This document shows, piece after piece, positions 11,166 to 23,065 of a DNA stretch of 64,000 nt. Position numbers and translations under genes: made by a program. The DNA comes from Entomortierella parvispora. Its lineage: Eukaryota > Mortierellomycota > Mortierellomycetes > Mortierellales > Mortierellaceae. The stretch is from assembly GCA_963573315.1 (NCBI GenBank), contig OY752143.1:3159177-3223176 (forward strand), in the 5' to 3' direction. The number at the start of each line of letters is the position of its first letter. Within the stretch, counting starts at the first letter, position 1. The notes below the pieces were generated by a model. The model was not told the DNA's origin and made no database searches. It worked only from the letters and a program-made list of their open reading frames with translations.

Positions 11166-13595
11166 CTAGTCATCCTCAGAATACTCGTTATCGCAAAAGA
11201 CGACAGAGGGCTTCAACTGCTTCAATCGCCGAGCCAATGGTTGAAGAGAGTTGATCACATCCATTTCTGATACAGTCCTTCGCTCACTACGAGTTTCCTT
11301 TGCCGTAGTGATCCAGTGTTTCGACACACATCCCTTCAACATGGCGAAATTGGGCCAATGCTCCACCATCCACTCGGCTTCTTTCTCTTTCATCTGATGA
11401 TCGAGATTATTCATCCCAAAAACGCGTAGATTTTGAAGTGTCCTCAATTGATCCAGTCCGTTCTCCAAGCTGACATTCAGTGAGTTTCCGCTTCGGATTT
11501 TATGGTCGCTGTGGCACAAAGAGTCGCCGAGATCGAGAGTCCGTAGTTGCCGGAGCCGAGCAAACTCGGCAAAGGTCTGTCGTTGAACTAGTTTGGATTT
11601 CTCCTTCAATTTTACCACCTCTGTGTACTTCAAATGTCGAGGTGTCCATGCATCCATGTTCTCAATCTTGTTGTTTGGTAATTCTGGAGGACCTTCAGCC
11701 AGATCGGTCTCCTGTTTCTTTGACAATGTCGGTACACCGACAATCAGGCACTGGAACTCTCGTAAGTTTGTGCAGATCCAGGGCTTTTGACAGACAGTCA
11801 TGGCTCTCATCGCCAACCCCCCTCCCCTCAGTATCCTGAGTCTGGGGCAAGTTGTTGTCACGAGTGTGGTGACATCTACAGAGCAGGGTTGTCGGATGTC
11901 CAGGACAAACTCTTCTAGAAGTGGCAAGGAAGAGTTCGCCATACATCTCACGACGTCTCTCCCGATCTTCCCCAGGTGCAGCCGGGTCACATTGACCATT
12001 TGTGGCAAGAGAAGGAGGAGTCCTGATTGTCCGTTTGGCGCGGCCATGACGCCTGAGGTGCTAAATTGCTCGAGACTAAGATGCCATGGTTTCTGTTGGG
12101 ACTGTAGCCAAGCTACGTCCAACTCAAATGGAACAGGAACTTCGTTGCGAAGTGGATTCTTGTAAGAGCTGACATGGCTCACGCTCTTGATCTTGGGCAT
12201 CCTCTCCAATAAAGCTGGGAGCTCAAAGAGTGTCATTATTGGGTACTCCAGTGTCACTAGAGCCATCCATTGAATGGGGATCGCCATCAGAGCCTGAGGT
12301 GATCCACCGGTTTCAATCCGAAGAGTCTTGAGCCTCCAGTTTTCGGAAAGGGTGATCAGTGGGTTGTTGTCGACCTCGTCGCCAGGGTTTTTCACCTCCT
12401 CCAGAACCATGTCCGCCTGTAAATACTCAAGTGACGGAAAGATATCTTGGACGAGCCTTGCCATCAATGTGGGGCTCACCCGGCCAACCCTGAGTCTTCG
12501 GATTCTGGGATCCACAAACAGAGACCGATAGCTGCCATCGGGGTCGCTTTGCTTTGAGAGTTGATACGAGTTGAGCATGTTGCTGAAAGACGCTTGCTGA
12601 AAATCCAGTGATTGCAAGGCACCAAGCCCGCACTGGGTAATGATCGGTAAAGCGTGCCATCCGTAGTCCTGTGGGACATCCAGTCGCAAGTGTCGGAGTC
12701 GAGGCATGGCCTGTAAGGTTTTGGCGAGGAACTGAGCTCCCTCTGAAGCTTGAGATAGAGATCGCAAGAACAAAGATGAAGAAGTCTCCCTCTCCATCTC
12801 CATCTCAATTCCCTCCCTCTTCTCAGTGTGCATGGGAGTGGCCAATATGAAAGTCAGGTTGGCTGGAATCAAGCGACCAGCGAGAAAGGCGCCCGAAGTG
12901 AAATCCACCGTGCGAAGGCTCGATCGATGATAGAGAATAAGCTGCCAGCACGCTCGGATTTGATTCCTCATCTTCATCTCAAATGCTCTGTAATTCCCAC
13001 CGCGTTCGCGTCCGAACAGCGCTTCCGCCGGCACATCCTTGAATCTGTCGTTTCGGTTGTTGTCCTCGTCGTTACTCGGAGAGAACCTAAAGGTCGTAGG
13101 GTAGTAGAAGTCCCCCCAAAGTCCTTCAAGGTTCAGGTAGATTGACCGGAGCTGTGGACGACGACTCGACTTCTCATTCTTTCTGTGGAGTTCCAAAAAA
13201 AGGTGAATGGTGTAATACCGTTGCGAAGACAGCTCCTGTATGAATGGAGCGAGTTTCTCGAAGACTAGAAGTGCATCTTGCCGACGATCCTCAGTTAAGG
13301 ATTTATCAGGTTGGTGATGGGGAGGGACGGCACATTGAAGAATACGATGCCAGGGTCGTGTTTGATCATCGCAAGAACCCCACAGGACGCCTGCAAAAGC
13401 CTGGTACCATCCTCGAGACACCTGGACGCACTGCAGAAGGTCACTGATATTGAGATGGGCAGTGATCAGCTCTTGCAGTTCGAGGAGTTGAAGGGTCCGT
13501 TCTCTTGCGGTTGTTGTAGGAGAAAAGGGGTGTAACGGGGAGGGTGGAGGCATCTTGTTTTGTGTGTGAGAAGAAGAAGAGAGAGAGGTGCTCAC
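11166..13595 (-). CDS. F-box / leucine-rich-repeat protein
   Basis: A single uninterrupted frame of 809 aa. The N terminus has an F-box-like segment (about 35-75: LQELITAHLNISDLLQC, then VSRGWYQAFAGVLW). After it come irregular leucine-rich segments of the type 'L..LRHLRLDVP' and 'FPSLEYLQADMV'. Proteins of this layout are substrate receptors of SCF ubiquitin ligases and are strongly expanded in Mortierellomycetes. The start could instead be the in-frame ATG at 13553 (MPPPSP), which would remove 14 Ser/Thr-rich residues. No substrate can be inferred. Confidence 0.85.
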   Translation of the reverse strand: MSTSLSSSSHTQNKMPPPSPLHPFSPTTTARERTLQLLELQELITAHLNISDLLQCVQVSRGWYQAFAGVLWGSCDDQTRPWHRILQCAVPPHHQPDKSLTEDRRQDALLVFEKLAPFIQELSSQRYYTIHLFLELHRKNEKSSRRPQLRSIYLNLEGLWGDFYYPTTFRFSPSNDEDNNRNDRFKDVPAEALFGRERGGNYRAFEMKMRNQIRACWQLILYHRSSLRTVDFTSGAFLAGRLIPANLTFILATPMHTEKREGIEMEMERETSSSLFLRSLSQASEGAQFLAKTLQAMPRLRHLRLDVPQDYGWHALPIITQCGLGALQSLDFQQASFSNMLNSYQLSKQSDPDGSYRSLFVDPRIRRLRVGRVSPTLMARLVQDIFPSLEYLQADMVLEEVKNPGDEVDNNPLITLSENWRLKTLRIETGGSPQALMAIPIQWMALVTLEYPIMTLFELPALLERMPKIKSVSHVSSYKNPLRNEVPVPFELDVAWLQSQQKPWHLSLEQFSTSGVMAAPNGQSGLLLLLPQMVNVTRLHLGKIGRDVVRCMANSSLPLLEEFVLDIRQPCSVDVTTLVTTTCPRLRILRGGGLAMRAMTVCQKPWICTNLREFQCLIVGVPTLSKKQETDLAEGPPELPNNKIENMDAWTPRHLKYTEVVKLKEKSKLVQRQTFAEFARLRQLRTLDLGDSLCHSDHKIRSGNSLNVSLENGLDQLRTLQNLRVFGMNNLDHQMKEKEAEWMVEHWPNFAMLKGCVSKHWITTAKETRSERRTVSEMDVINSLQPLARRLKQLKPSVVFCDNEYSEDD

Positions 13596-13903
13596 TCACT
13601 CTTGTCCAAGCTCAGCCTGCACAGTACATGTAGCACCAAGCTCATAACAGGGCGCAGCAGTTTGACTCACTCTATTTGCATTGATCCCTTTGACGTATTT
13701 CAAAGGGAGATTTGACCACCGGCCCCTCTGAAGCAAGTACGGGGAAGGAGGTGGAAGATCCGTTCCTGGAACTGACAGAATCTTCGAGGCGCGCGCCTTT
13801 CGTTGATCAGTCTAAATCACGTGATTATTAATTCACGTACATATTTACGTACACAAATGGTACTGGTTCTTGTATGATTTATGATTCAGTGAAACCATCA
13901 AAA

Positions 13904-13986
13904 GGTAGGATGGCCGAGTTGGTCTAAGGCGCCGCACTCAAGTTGCGGTCTCGAGAGAGGCGTGGGTTCAAATCCCACTTCTACCA
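13904..13986 (+). tRNA. tRNA-Leu (anticodon CAA)
   Basis: Class II tRNA of 83 nt. Acceptor strands GGTAGGA and TTCTACC pair with one G-U wobble. The A box is TGGCCGAGTTGG. The anticodon stem CCGCA/TGCGG encloses loop CTCAAGT. A short variable arm is followed by the B box GGTTCAAATCC. There is no intron. TTTT at 13991-13994 is a likely terminator. Confidence 0.95.
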
Positions 13987-14299
13987 TTACTTTTACATTC
14001 CCGGTACTTTTTTTTAATCTTTTGCAACTGCGGGACGCGCGACTCGGTCTGTTGGGGGATTCTGTGAAGGGAAGGTGTGCGAGGCAAACTTTTTGTCCCG
14101 TTTTACTGTCCGCTAGTTCATGTACACGGACTGGAAGAACCTGTTGAGCCAGAATTGTGCATGAAAACGATACCATGCAAGATGACAGAGCCCAGAAGCG
14201 AAAAAGGAGGTTGGTTGAAAGTTTTGATAAATAGTGGCTGCAGAATACCGAGCAACCAAACTCCATCGCATCCACTTGACATTCCACCTTCATTTCGCA

Positions 14300-16054
14300 A
14301 TGGGACTCACAAAAACCTACAGAGACGGGTCGACTCCAACCGTTGCAATCATCGGAGCAGGGTAAAGATGAAAGGGACCTTTGTGTATCCATTTATTCCC
14401 TTCAATTTGAATGGCTCGTCTGATCATCCCTCCCGTGTGAATATTGACGATAGCATCTCGGGCCTCTGCACTGCAATCCAGCTTCAACGACAGCTCCAAT
14501 TGGCAACTTACACAGTGTTTGAGCTCGAGGATGATATTGGTGGAACTTGGTTTTCCAACACCTATCCAGGCTGTCAATCCGACGCCCCGGCGCATCTTTA
14601 CGCGTTCTCTTTTGCGCCAAACTATGAATGGTCAAGAAAGTTTGTTCCTCAAAAAGAGGTCCTCTCCTATCTTCGAGCCACTGCCAGGACTTACAACATC
14701 TATGACAAGATTCGGTTCCAGACTCGAGTCACTACCATGCAATGGCACGAGGGGCGCGCAAAGTGGATGCTCCACTGGATCAAGGAATCCACCGGACAGC
14801 AAGGCGACTACGAGGCCGACATTGTCATCCACGGGACTGGCGTCTTACGTTTGCCCAACATCCCCAAGGAGTTTGAGGAGTTCAAGGGTCAAAAGTGGCA
14901 TTCGGCCCGCTGGAATCACTCCGTAGACCTGACTGGCAAGAGGGTGGGAATTGTGGGGTCCAGTGCCAGTGCCGCACAGATTGTCCCCGCTATTGCGGAC
15001 AAGGTTTTGTCGCTGGATGTTTACGGACGATCTCCAGTGTACATGACCCCGCAGTTGAATGTCACCTACAATCGTATCTGGAAGTTCTTGTTCCAGTTCG
15101 TGCCTTTCTTCCACGCGATGTACCGTTCTTTCTGGTATTACTTTGTGGACTCCACAGTTCTCCTCTACCACAAGCTCTCCTGGTTCTCTGCTTTTCATCG
15201 TGCAATTGTTTACATTGTCACCTGGTTCCATCGATTTCGCCAACTTCCGAGGAACAAGGAGCTGCGACGGAAACTCACTCCTGATTACGAGCTAGCTGCT
15301 CGTCGAATTGTCCTCTCCGACAAGTATTACCCCACGTTCAAAAAGTCGCATGTGAGTCTTCATCGAGATCCCATCGTTTCGATCAAAGGCAGTGCCATTC
15401 TTACCAGTGAAGGCTCTGAGCGCGAGCTGGATGTGCTGGTTCTTGCCACAGGGTTTGATTGGGTCTCCAATTTCCCGGTGGGATACTGGACCGGTCGTGA
15501 CAACACCGACATTGCGACAATGTGGGGCGAGAGTCCGACGACCTATTACGGAACCTGTGTCCCGAAGGCTCCCAACTTTTACTTGATCTGGGGGCCTAAC
15601 AGTGGTGTCGGTAAGATCTCTTTGTTCGCGAGACAGTATCGTATCTACTGAGTATTAAGGCAACGTATGGTTTTTAACTTGAACTTCTTGCCTAGCCCAT
15701 CATGCCATCACGAATATCATAGAGGTTCAAGTGATGTACGCTATCCGATCGATCTCATACATGATGGAGCACCAGCTCGTGTCCATGGAGATCAAACAGG
15801 AGGCAGCCGAAGAGTTTTTGGATCTGCTGGACAGAAGGATCGAAAAGACCATCTTCACGACAAAGGTCCTCCCCAAGTTTCTAAACAGCCAGGGCAAGTG
15901 TCGCGGGTTCTGGTGGGGAAGCTGCACCGAGTTTTGGTGGCGCATGCGCGACCTGCACCCGGAGCGGTTCCTGGTGGTGGTGAAGGATGACAAATCGCGA
16001 AGCCGCCTGCACTTGAACGGCGTTAGTGATAGAGGTGCATCTGTGGAGCACTGA
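14300..16054 (+). CDS. Flavin-dependent monooxygenase, Baeyer-Villiger type
   Basis: FAD and NADPH-dependent monooxygenase that would insert oxygen into a ketone or oxidise a soft nucleophile. Three exons (14300-14361, 14454-15610, 15696-16054) give about 525 aa. Splicing of intron 1 completes the FAD-binding GAGISG motif, which is why ATG 14300 is preferred over an upstream frame. Residues include the GGTW motif, the Baeyer-Villiger fingerprint F-x-G-x-x-x-H-x-x-x-W (FKGQKWHSARW), a nucleotide-binding GIVGSSASAAQ, and the late ATGFD motif. In the second Rossmann motif a Ser replaces the usual second Gly. The middle of the protein (about 265-340) is unusually aromatic and hydrophobic. Substrate unknown; 4-hydroxyacetophenone monooxygenase-like proteins are the nearest family I recognise. 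Confidence 0.88.
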
Positions 16055-16320
16055 CACGCGTCGTTATCGTCTGCAAAGAGTGAGTGCGGTGCTCTGGCCC
16101 GGAACAACGGGAGGAGAACTTCATCATCAAAATAAACGCGTCGGTCACTTTTGGCAGGACCTGGGACTGCTTCTTGCTGAGCTTCTGTGGAATCTGTTCA
16201 ACAATGTTCGCTCTTTGCCCATGTTCCTTTCGCATCCAACCCACAACCCACCATCATCAGGATCGCACGGACAAGCACGGATTCAGATTTGGACCATAAC
16301 GCATCTCTTCAAAGCCAACC

Positions 16321-19300
16321 ATGCACATCATCAAGCCCGAATGGGTTTGCCACCTCAGTACGACTTGTGGAGCGATTTTGGATTAGTTACATCTCAGCTT
16401 TTCGTGGACGCGATCCGACGGATTAATTTCGCATTCATTGCTTCTCTCATGAAATAGACGACAAGGGGAAAAAAGCTCCCATCTACTCTCTACATGTCCA
16501 TCCGGATGGCACGCGTCTAGTCACAGGAGCACAGGGTATGCTGGCAAAATAGGCGTCACTGACATTGACGACAAGAAAAGCTAATAGCCCTTCCTTCCTT
16601 CGATATAATGACTCACAGATGCCAAAGTGAAAATATGGAGCTTGGCACCAATCCTGAATGCCGATGAAGATCAGGATGTAGATTCAAAGAGACATCTCTG
16701 TACACTGTCCCTCCACAACGGTAATTTTAAGACATTGAAGGAACATTGCGGGGGATGACGTTTTTTCTACCAAATGTGTCTTTGCTGACTCTGAAGGCAC
16801 CCTCGCTAAATAGGTGCTGTTCTTTGCGTAAGGTGGTCCAACGGTGAAGGAAAATATCTTGCTACTGGATCCGACGATATGATTGTGATGATCTGGCAAC
16901 TAGATCGGTAAGTCATAGCATGAAAACAGCGGCTGTGACCAGATGGCGATGCCGATACAAGACAGCTGTTTTGCTAATAGACTGCGCTTCCATTTTGTTG
17001 TTCCCTTTCTTAGGTCTTCAGAGGCTTGGGGTGGATCGGCATTCGGAAGTTCAGATGGACCAAATGTCGAAAACTGGCGTGGAGTAAAACGATTGGCAGG
17101 ACACGAGTCAGGTAGACTTTGGCATGGAGTTGATCAATAAGCAAAGATCCTTTATATCTCTGACTGAGCTCTAACTACTGATACTCCACATTAGATGTTA
17201 CTGATGTGTCATGGTCGCCAGAGAATACCTACTTGGCTTCAGCAGGACTGGACTCGAAAATCTTTATCTGGGATGGAAAAACTTTTGGTAAGAGTTTCAA
17301 GGATCTTTCTTGAATATGGCGGATAACTCTGAAAATAGTATCTGATATATTGACATATTATTTCACTACAGATCGTGTCATTACTTTGGATCAGCATCAA
17401 GGATTTGTTAAAGGGCTGACCTGGGATCCAGTCGGGAAATACCTTGCATCTCAGTCGGATGATAAATCTGTACTGATCTGGAGAATCACGGATTGGGAAG
17501 TTGAAGTCGAAGTTACAGAACCATTTGCACAGTCTTCAGGAACAACTTTTTTCAGACGACTGAGGTACTTGACGACTGCGTGAGATATACGGCTAGGAAA
17601 TATACTTCAAAGGTTATGGTATTAACTCTGGTTTTTGTTCATTACAGCTGGTCGCCAGATGGAGGTCACATCGCTACCGCCAACGCTTTCAATGGGTCGA
17701 TTCCAGTGGCTTCAGTAATCACAAGAGACAACTGGAAGGCTGATATTTCGCTCGTAGGACACAGTGCACCAGTCGAAGTCGTCGCATTCAACCCTCTCCT
17801 TTTCAAAATCACGGATGCATCAGGAAACATTGGTTTCACCTCTATTTGTGCAGTCGGCAGTCAAGATAGAGGCCTCACAGTCTGGAGAACACACGAGGCT
17901 AGGCCATTTGTTGGGATCAAAGAGCTATTTGAACACAGTTTCCTTGATCTGAGCTGGACACCAGACGGGCAATCGCTGTTTGCATGCTCATACGACGGCA
18001 CTGTGGCAGTATTATTGTTCCAATCTGAAAACTTGGGCGAGGCTGTTCCAGCTGAGGAGAGACAGCGACTTTTGGCCAAGTATGGATACGAACGTCGAAA
18101 GGCCGTCATGGCTGAGACCCCGCTTCAGTTGGACATGGAGGAAAGACTTAAGGAGAGCTCTGCACAGTCGAGGATGGATCGGCTGATGAATAACGACACA
18201 TCCATGGAGGGCGTCACCTCTACATTCTCCAAGCCATCCGATCCAGCAGTCTTTTCAACCTCATCTTCAATACCATCAAAGCCACCAGTCCACATGCTGG
18301 CGAGTCAACAATCAGTCACAGTGTCGAGCGATGGAAAGAAGCGCATCAAACCCATGTTTTTGAGCACCGGTATGGGAGCCGTTCCAGTGTTCAAGCCGGT
18401 ATTCCAGAGCGCCACTCCATCGTTGAGTGGACAGGCCAACGCGGCCCCTGTCTCGGAGCATGTACCAAGAGGCGAGCCAATCACATCTATCCCAGAAGGA
18501 GGATTTCCTTCAGTGGTCGTAGGTACGAAACGCAAGGATCCCTCTACAAACGGAACTTCGGGCTCGAGTGGCCCCGCAAAAAAAGGACCTGAGACTGCTT
18601 CAAAAGTAAAAGGGCAAAAGTCAGAGGAGGAGCCGACGTTCAGGCCAGCAATTGCGGCGCCTCTTCTTGCAGTGTCCAAAGTCAGACTTGGGATCCCTCA
18701 AGTGAGATCACATATTACGAGAAACAGGGCTGGACTGGAGTGCCATAACAGCGTGTCGGGCGACCAACCGAATAAGGTCATTTACAGCCAAAAAGGAGTC
18801 GTGTCCTGGGTCGACTATCTGCCATCGCCAGTACTGCTCATGACTGGAAACTCGCACTTTAGTGCAGTAGCTTGCGAGGATGGGGGTCTTTATATATATT
18901 CCCCTTCAGGAAGAAGGTAAGTCATCAGTCTCTGTGCAGGCAAAGGTTACCAGGGACCATCCAGCGCGGGTCACTAACGCGGCTACCTTTGCTATTAGAT
19001 TACTGCCATGTATTATGTTGGAATCTGCAGCAACTCTGATTGATTGTGATAAGGAGTACCTGATGTGCCTCACCTCGTGTGGGTTAATTAGCACCTGGAA
19101 TGTCATACGCCAAGTAGCCGTGGTTTCTTCTGTCTCTGTCGCCCCCATTCTCCAATCTTCTCTTCACTTGACCGAAACGACATCATCCTCCGTTTCGATC
19201 ACCTCTGCAACTGTGCGACAGGACGGGCTGCCATTGTTGACAACATCTTCAGGACAGGGCTTTTCATATCATGACGGTATGAAGACATGGGTCAAGGTCA

Positions 19301-20020
19301 TTGATCCTTGGTTCGCCATGTCATCGTTTTTCGGATCCGACCCTTCAATCCACCGAGCTGGAGCTGCAGCGGATGCTTTCGGTGACTCAGGTTCTACTGT
19401 TTCGTTCAGGAAAGGCGTGTTGGCGCAAATGCATGCAGCAGCCATGAGTGGCCGGCAGGAAAAGGATGCAGCGTTTGCCCAAGAGTTGTTGAGTGTGGAC
19501 GAAACCGTCCAGGGGGCTGTGACACTATCACATCTTGAGGTACGATTGTCGCTTTTTTTTCAATTCCTACCTATGGCGAGGACACACTCTAACCATTTGC
19601 CTACAATTCCAAATAGAATCAAATGGCGTCGGCAAAGGTACTTGGGTCAGCCGCAGAATACAAACAATGGCTGCGTTGCTATGCACAGAGACTTGCAGAC
19701 GAGAGCGCTGTCGACCGAGTGGAGGAGCTGTGCAAGCATCTCTTGGGACCAATTTATCAAGGGTAAGTATGGAAATGAGTACAGGGAACATCAAAAGATT
19801 TATGTCGACTAAATGAAAAGCGCCCATATTGTTTTGTAGGGGGGAGCGGTCCGGATGGGAGCCAACAATCCTCGGGTTCCAAAAGCGCGAGCTTCTGAAT
19901 GAATTGTTGCCAATCCTCAGCTCCAACCGGTCGCTGCAGCGCGTCGTCAAGGAGTATCTGTCCGGCCTGGAGGTGGTCATGACAAAGACTGCGCCTGCGG
20001 GGGGTGTTGCCACCAAATGA
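16321..20020 (+). CDS. HIR1: HIR1/HIRA histone chaperone subunit
   Basis: Subunit of the HIR complex, which deposits H3-H4 independently of replication and represses histone genes. Eleven exons keep frame: 16321-16357, 16458-16535, 16619-16720, 16814-16907, 17014-17111, 17195-17287, 17372-17564, 17648-18916, 18999-19539, 19617-19762 and 19840-20020, giving about 943 aa. The start MHIIKPEW is the conserved HIR1 N terminus. WD40 blades follow (HVHPDGTRLVTG, LATGSDDMIVMIW, LASAGLDSKIFIW, LASQSDDKSVLIW). A basic HIRA B-type motif, DGKKRIKPMF, lies near residue 460 and would contact Asf1. The C-terminal half holds the HIRA domain, ending in ASAKVLGSAAEYKQWL and WEPTILGFQKREL. Length and domain order are typical. 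Confidence 0.95.
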
Positions 20021-20137
20021 AACTTGAAATAAAAAAGCCGGAATGTTCGCTCTCTATTGTTTCATCCTCTCTTTTCATCCATCCTCATCCATCCCCATCC
20101 ACGACACCTCATCACATTTGATTCAGGGCATCCTCTC

Positions 20138-21512
20138 ATGTTGTCGACGTCGTTCTTGCAGCTGGAAACAGCCTTGTACGAATGGCGCAAGGACTGTCCA
20201 AGCGATTCTGCAAAGGATATCAAGGAGTTCTGCACCACACCAGAGTTCTTTGACCGACCCAACGTCTTTTTCAGAGGTAAGTAGCCCCAACGCAATGCTG
20301 TAGCCGTCGAGTCTTTTCATTCAGTTCCATTTCCCTACATTTTCTTGTGCATTTCAATTGACATTTGTTTTGTTTTTTTTTGGGAATCATTTCTTTTGGG
20401 AATCATTTCTGTAGGGTTTGACGAAACGTCCCAGAAATGGGTCGCGCTCTTGTCCATGTCAGGGGTGGAGGAGACGCGTGAGCTGTTTTGTCAAAAGTGG
20501 AACCATTCCTTCCTTCATCTCTATGCATCCAAGGGTCCATTCTCCAAAGTCGAAGCCGCGCCAAAGATGCCAGTGCTGAAGGCTTTCCAACAGTTCCAGA
20601 AGGATATTGAAAAGCTCAACAGGATCACCAAAGCCAAAGCCAAACTGCACCGCTTCAACCAGGATTTTGACCACGCGGCAGAGCTCTACCTCTATTCGCC
20701 TGCAATCCGTGCCAAGGACGGCAACACCTTGACCAGTGGAGCTATTGCCTCGGCATCCTCCTCCTCATCGTCGTCGTCACCGACAGCGGCTCCAGCAATG
20801 TGGTTCATTTCTGTGGATATCGAGTCGTATGAGATGGACCATTCCAAAATTCTCGAGATTGGCTGGTCAATCTGGGACTCTGGCCTGAACGTGTTCCAGG
20901 ACAAACATTACGCCGTCAAGGAGTACCAGCATCTCCGGAACGGCAAATGGGTGGCAGATCGACGCGATCGGTTCATGTTTGGAGAGACTGTTTGGGCACC
21001 CCTCAAAGAATGCACCAAGGCCTTTCAAGATGATTTGGAGACGGCGGCAGAGTGTAATGACCAGAGTTGGTATGCCTTGATTGCCCATGATATGGGCAGC
21101 GATGAAAAGTATCTGCGACACATGGGCGTCAAATTTCCAAATGGCATGATTCAGTTTGACACCAAGGACATGAACGCGGCTCGAGTCCAGAGCGCGCACG
21201 ATTCAACAAAGTTGGAAAGTGTGCTGGATGAGATGGATATTGAGAATTACTGTCTTCACAACGCTGGTAAGTCTCGATCAGGATGTCTGAATAGAAACGT
21301 CAAAAAGAAAATTTGTTGAAAGCAAGAGTATCAAGAAAAACTAACTTTCTTGTCCCCCCCCCCCCCCCCCCCCTTTCATAGGAAACGATGCCCATTATAC
21401 CTTGGAGCTCTTCCTCACGCTCATCCGCGATCGCATTGACAATCGAGAGTCAATCGCCAATGAAGACTCTGACCCAGTGGGAGGATTGGATGGTCTTTTG
21501 ATCTCCTCGTAG
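20138..21512 (+). CDS. Gfd2/YDR514C-like protein, RNase H-fold C-terminal domain
   Basis: Three exons (20138-20276, 20415-21266, 21382-21512) give about 373 aa. The C-terminal half reads as the Gfd2/YDR514C-like domain: SVDIESYEMDHSKILEIGWS (a DxE-type first motif), HLRNGKWVADRRDRFMFGE, AHDMGSDEKYL and GNDAHYTLELF. Together they form the acidic motifs of a DEDD exonuclease-like fold. The N-terminal half has no domain I recognise and contains a Ser run of about 9 residues. It starts 117 bp after HIR1 on the same strand. Whether it acts as a nuclease is inference; yeast Gfd2 is linked to mRNA export. Confidence 0.82.
21354..21373 (+). repeat. Twenty-C homopolymer in an intron polypyrimidine tract
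   Basis: A pure C run ending 7 bp before the acceptor AG of the last intron of the Gfd2-like gene. Its length is likely to vary between isolates or be misread by sequencing. Confidence 0.9.
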
Positions 21513-21786
21513 CAATCGTTGGAATTGACGTTGGCCAGCACTCTTTTGTACATATGATAATAAATCGACATCGACATTGGCCGTGTTTTTCTTTTCTTGA
21601 GAAAGACTCGAGGTCGTTTTAATGAATGACTATGTACAAAATGGGGGAAAAAGGGGAAGGGGGGGGAGGGGACACTACTATTACAGGCGGAGGGGCATCT
21701 CGAGAGGAAGGTGAATCGAGAAATCCTCGAAAAGACAACACCAAAGGTTGGACAGAGTATCCAATGGGTGGGTTATGAATATCCTC

Positions 21787-22355
21787 TTATTCCTTGGAGA
21801 TGAGGTTGCCAAACATGGGCATGGACCGCAACAGGAGACTCTGCACTTCCATGTCTGCCAAGCCGGTCGAACCTGCGGCAGCCGCCAGGCCCATTCTCGA
21901 AGTCAAACTTGCACTCTCGCTGTTGTTGTTTGCCCCAAAGAATCCGGAAGAGGCCTCCAAGACTGCGGCGGGCAAGTACGAAGCGAGCGAGAAGGTCGAG
22001 GAAGGAGGAGGGGAAGAGGACGAAGGCGAGGCAATTTGTCCTGGAGAATGAACCGAGGGAGAAGCCGCAGCAACTGAGGTGTTGACGGTCAAGGAGGCGC
22101 TGTCCCAGGTGTCTCTTCGAAGCGAAACTGGAGAGGAAGACTCTGAGGGAGAGAAGGATGACGAGGCGAAAGCGGAGCCGCCTCGGGCAGAAGAGTTGCC
22201 AGCATGTCGGCCGGGGTTCTGTTGCCTCAGGGCTTGAGTGATTCGAACAACTGTTTTATCCACACGCAACAAGAAAAAGAAAAAAAAAAGGGTCAGAATG
22301 TATCCCTTTTGACACATGAGACGAGAGAGAGCACGGTTGAGCACGTACCATCCAT
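21787..22355 (-). CDS. Ser/Ala-rich uncharacterised protein (5' end uncertain)
   Basis: Not recognised. The long exon 21787-22250 encodes about 154 residues, starting VRITQALRQQNPG and followed by a Ser/Ala/Pro-rich tail. A spliced start is possible from a 7-nt exon at 22349-22355 (ATG GAT G, then GTACGT), which keeps frame and gives 156 aa. A better-looking protein-like frame lies just upstream (about 22350-22545, ending VFDNQPWM), but joining it with the same donor and acceptor puts the long exon out of frame. Either the true junction differs or the upstream frame is a 5' leader. The C-terminal exon is convincing by composition. The rest is not settled. Confidence 0.45.
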
Positions 22356-23065
22356 GGTTGGTTATCAAAGACAGTCACCGGTTGATCGGATAAGGGATTA
22401 GTTACTTGAAGAGTTTTTCTCGGGTGAAGTGGGTCGAGACGAACGAGGGTGTCGAGCGAGTTCAATGAAGTCGAGTCGAAGAGGAGGAGGAGGCGGTTAT
22501 GTCGACGTCGCGGCCAATGTGCTTTCCGTTCTGGAAAAAGTACGAGGACATGTAGCTCGCGCGGAGGAAGAGGCGAGAGAGAGTGTCAGCAGCAAAAAAA
22601 AAGTTTGCAGAGAAAGACAAAGAGACGAGAGAAAGGAAATGCACGCAAGGGATGAATGGAAGGATGGACGGACGGATGCAGAAGAATGAACAGAGAGGCG
22701 GAGGGACAAGGAGGAGAAGAAGAAGAAGATGAAGAAGAGGTGGAGTGTGAAGTGGACAAGAGAAAGGAAGAAAAGAGAAGAGAAAACTCCCGCTCAAAGA
22801 CAAGAAGAGTTTTTGACCTGCGAGATCTCAGATTATCGTTGTTGATTGTCCGCACGGACGATCGACGGAGTCTGACAGAGACGGGCGACGGTGTGATCGT
22901 CATATTAAGGGGATGCACTGCCGGCCAGCGCGTCCGTCCACTGCTCCTGTTTCGTGGACCATTCAAGCTCATACATATCACTGCTATCCAGACATTCGTC
23001 AGGCTGATCGATTCACAGGAAGTTCAACTAGAACTCATCGACTCGTCTTTACTTTTATTTATTCT
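22356..23065. other. Region between GPCR gene and Ser/Ala-rich gene
   Basis: The + strand is GA-rich at 22560-22800 and yields open frames with no domain. It probably contains the 5' end or promoter of the minus-strand gene ending at 21787. The upstream frame at 22350-22545 and a basic frame around 22800-22910 are candidate extra exons that I could not chain. Confidence 0.35.

Noticed and set aside
14077..14299. Long 5' extension of the monooxygenase frame
   Set aside because: It lacks the FAD-binding glycines. A two-exon start from ATG 14300 supplies GAGISG in frame.
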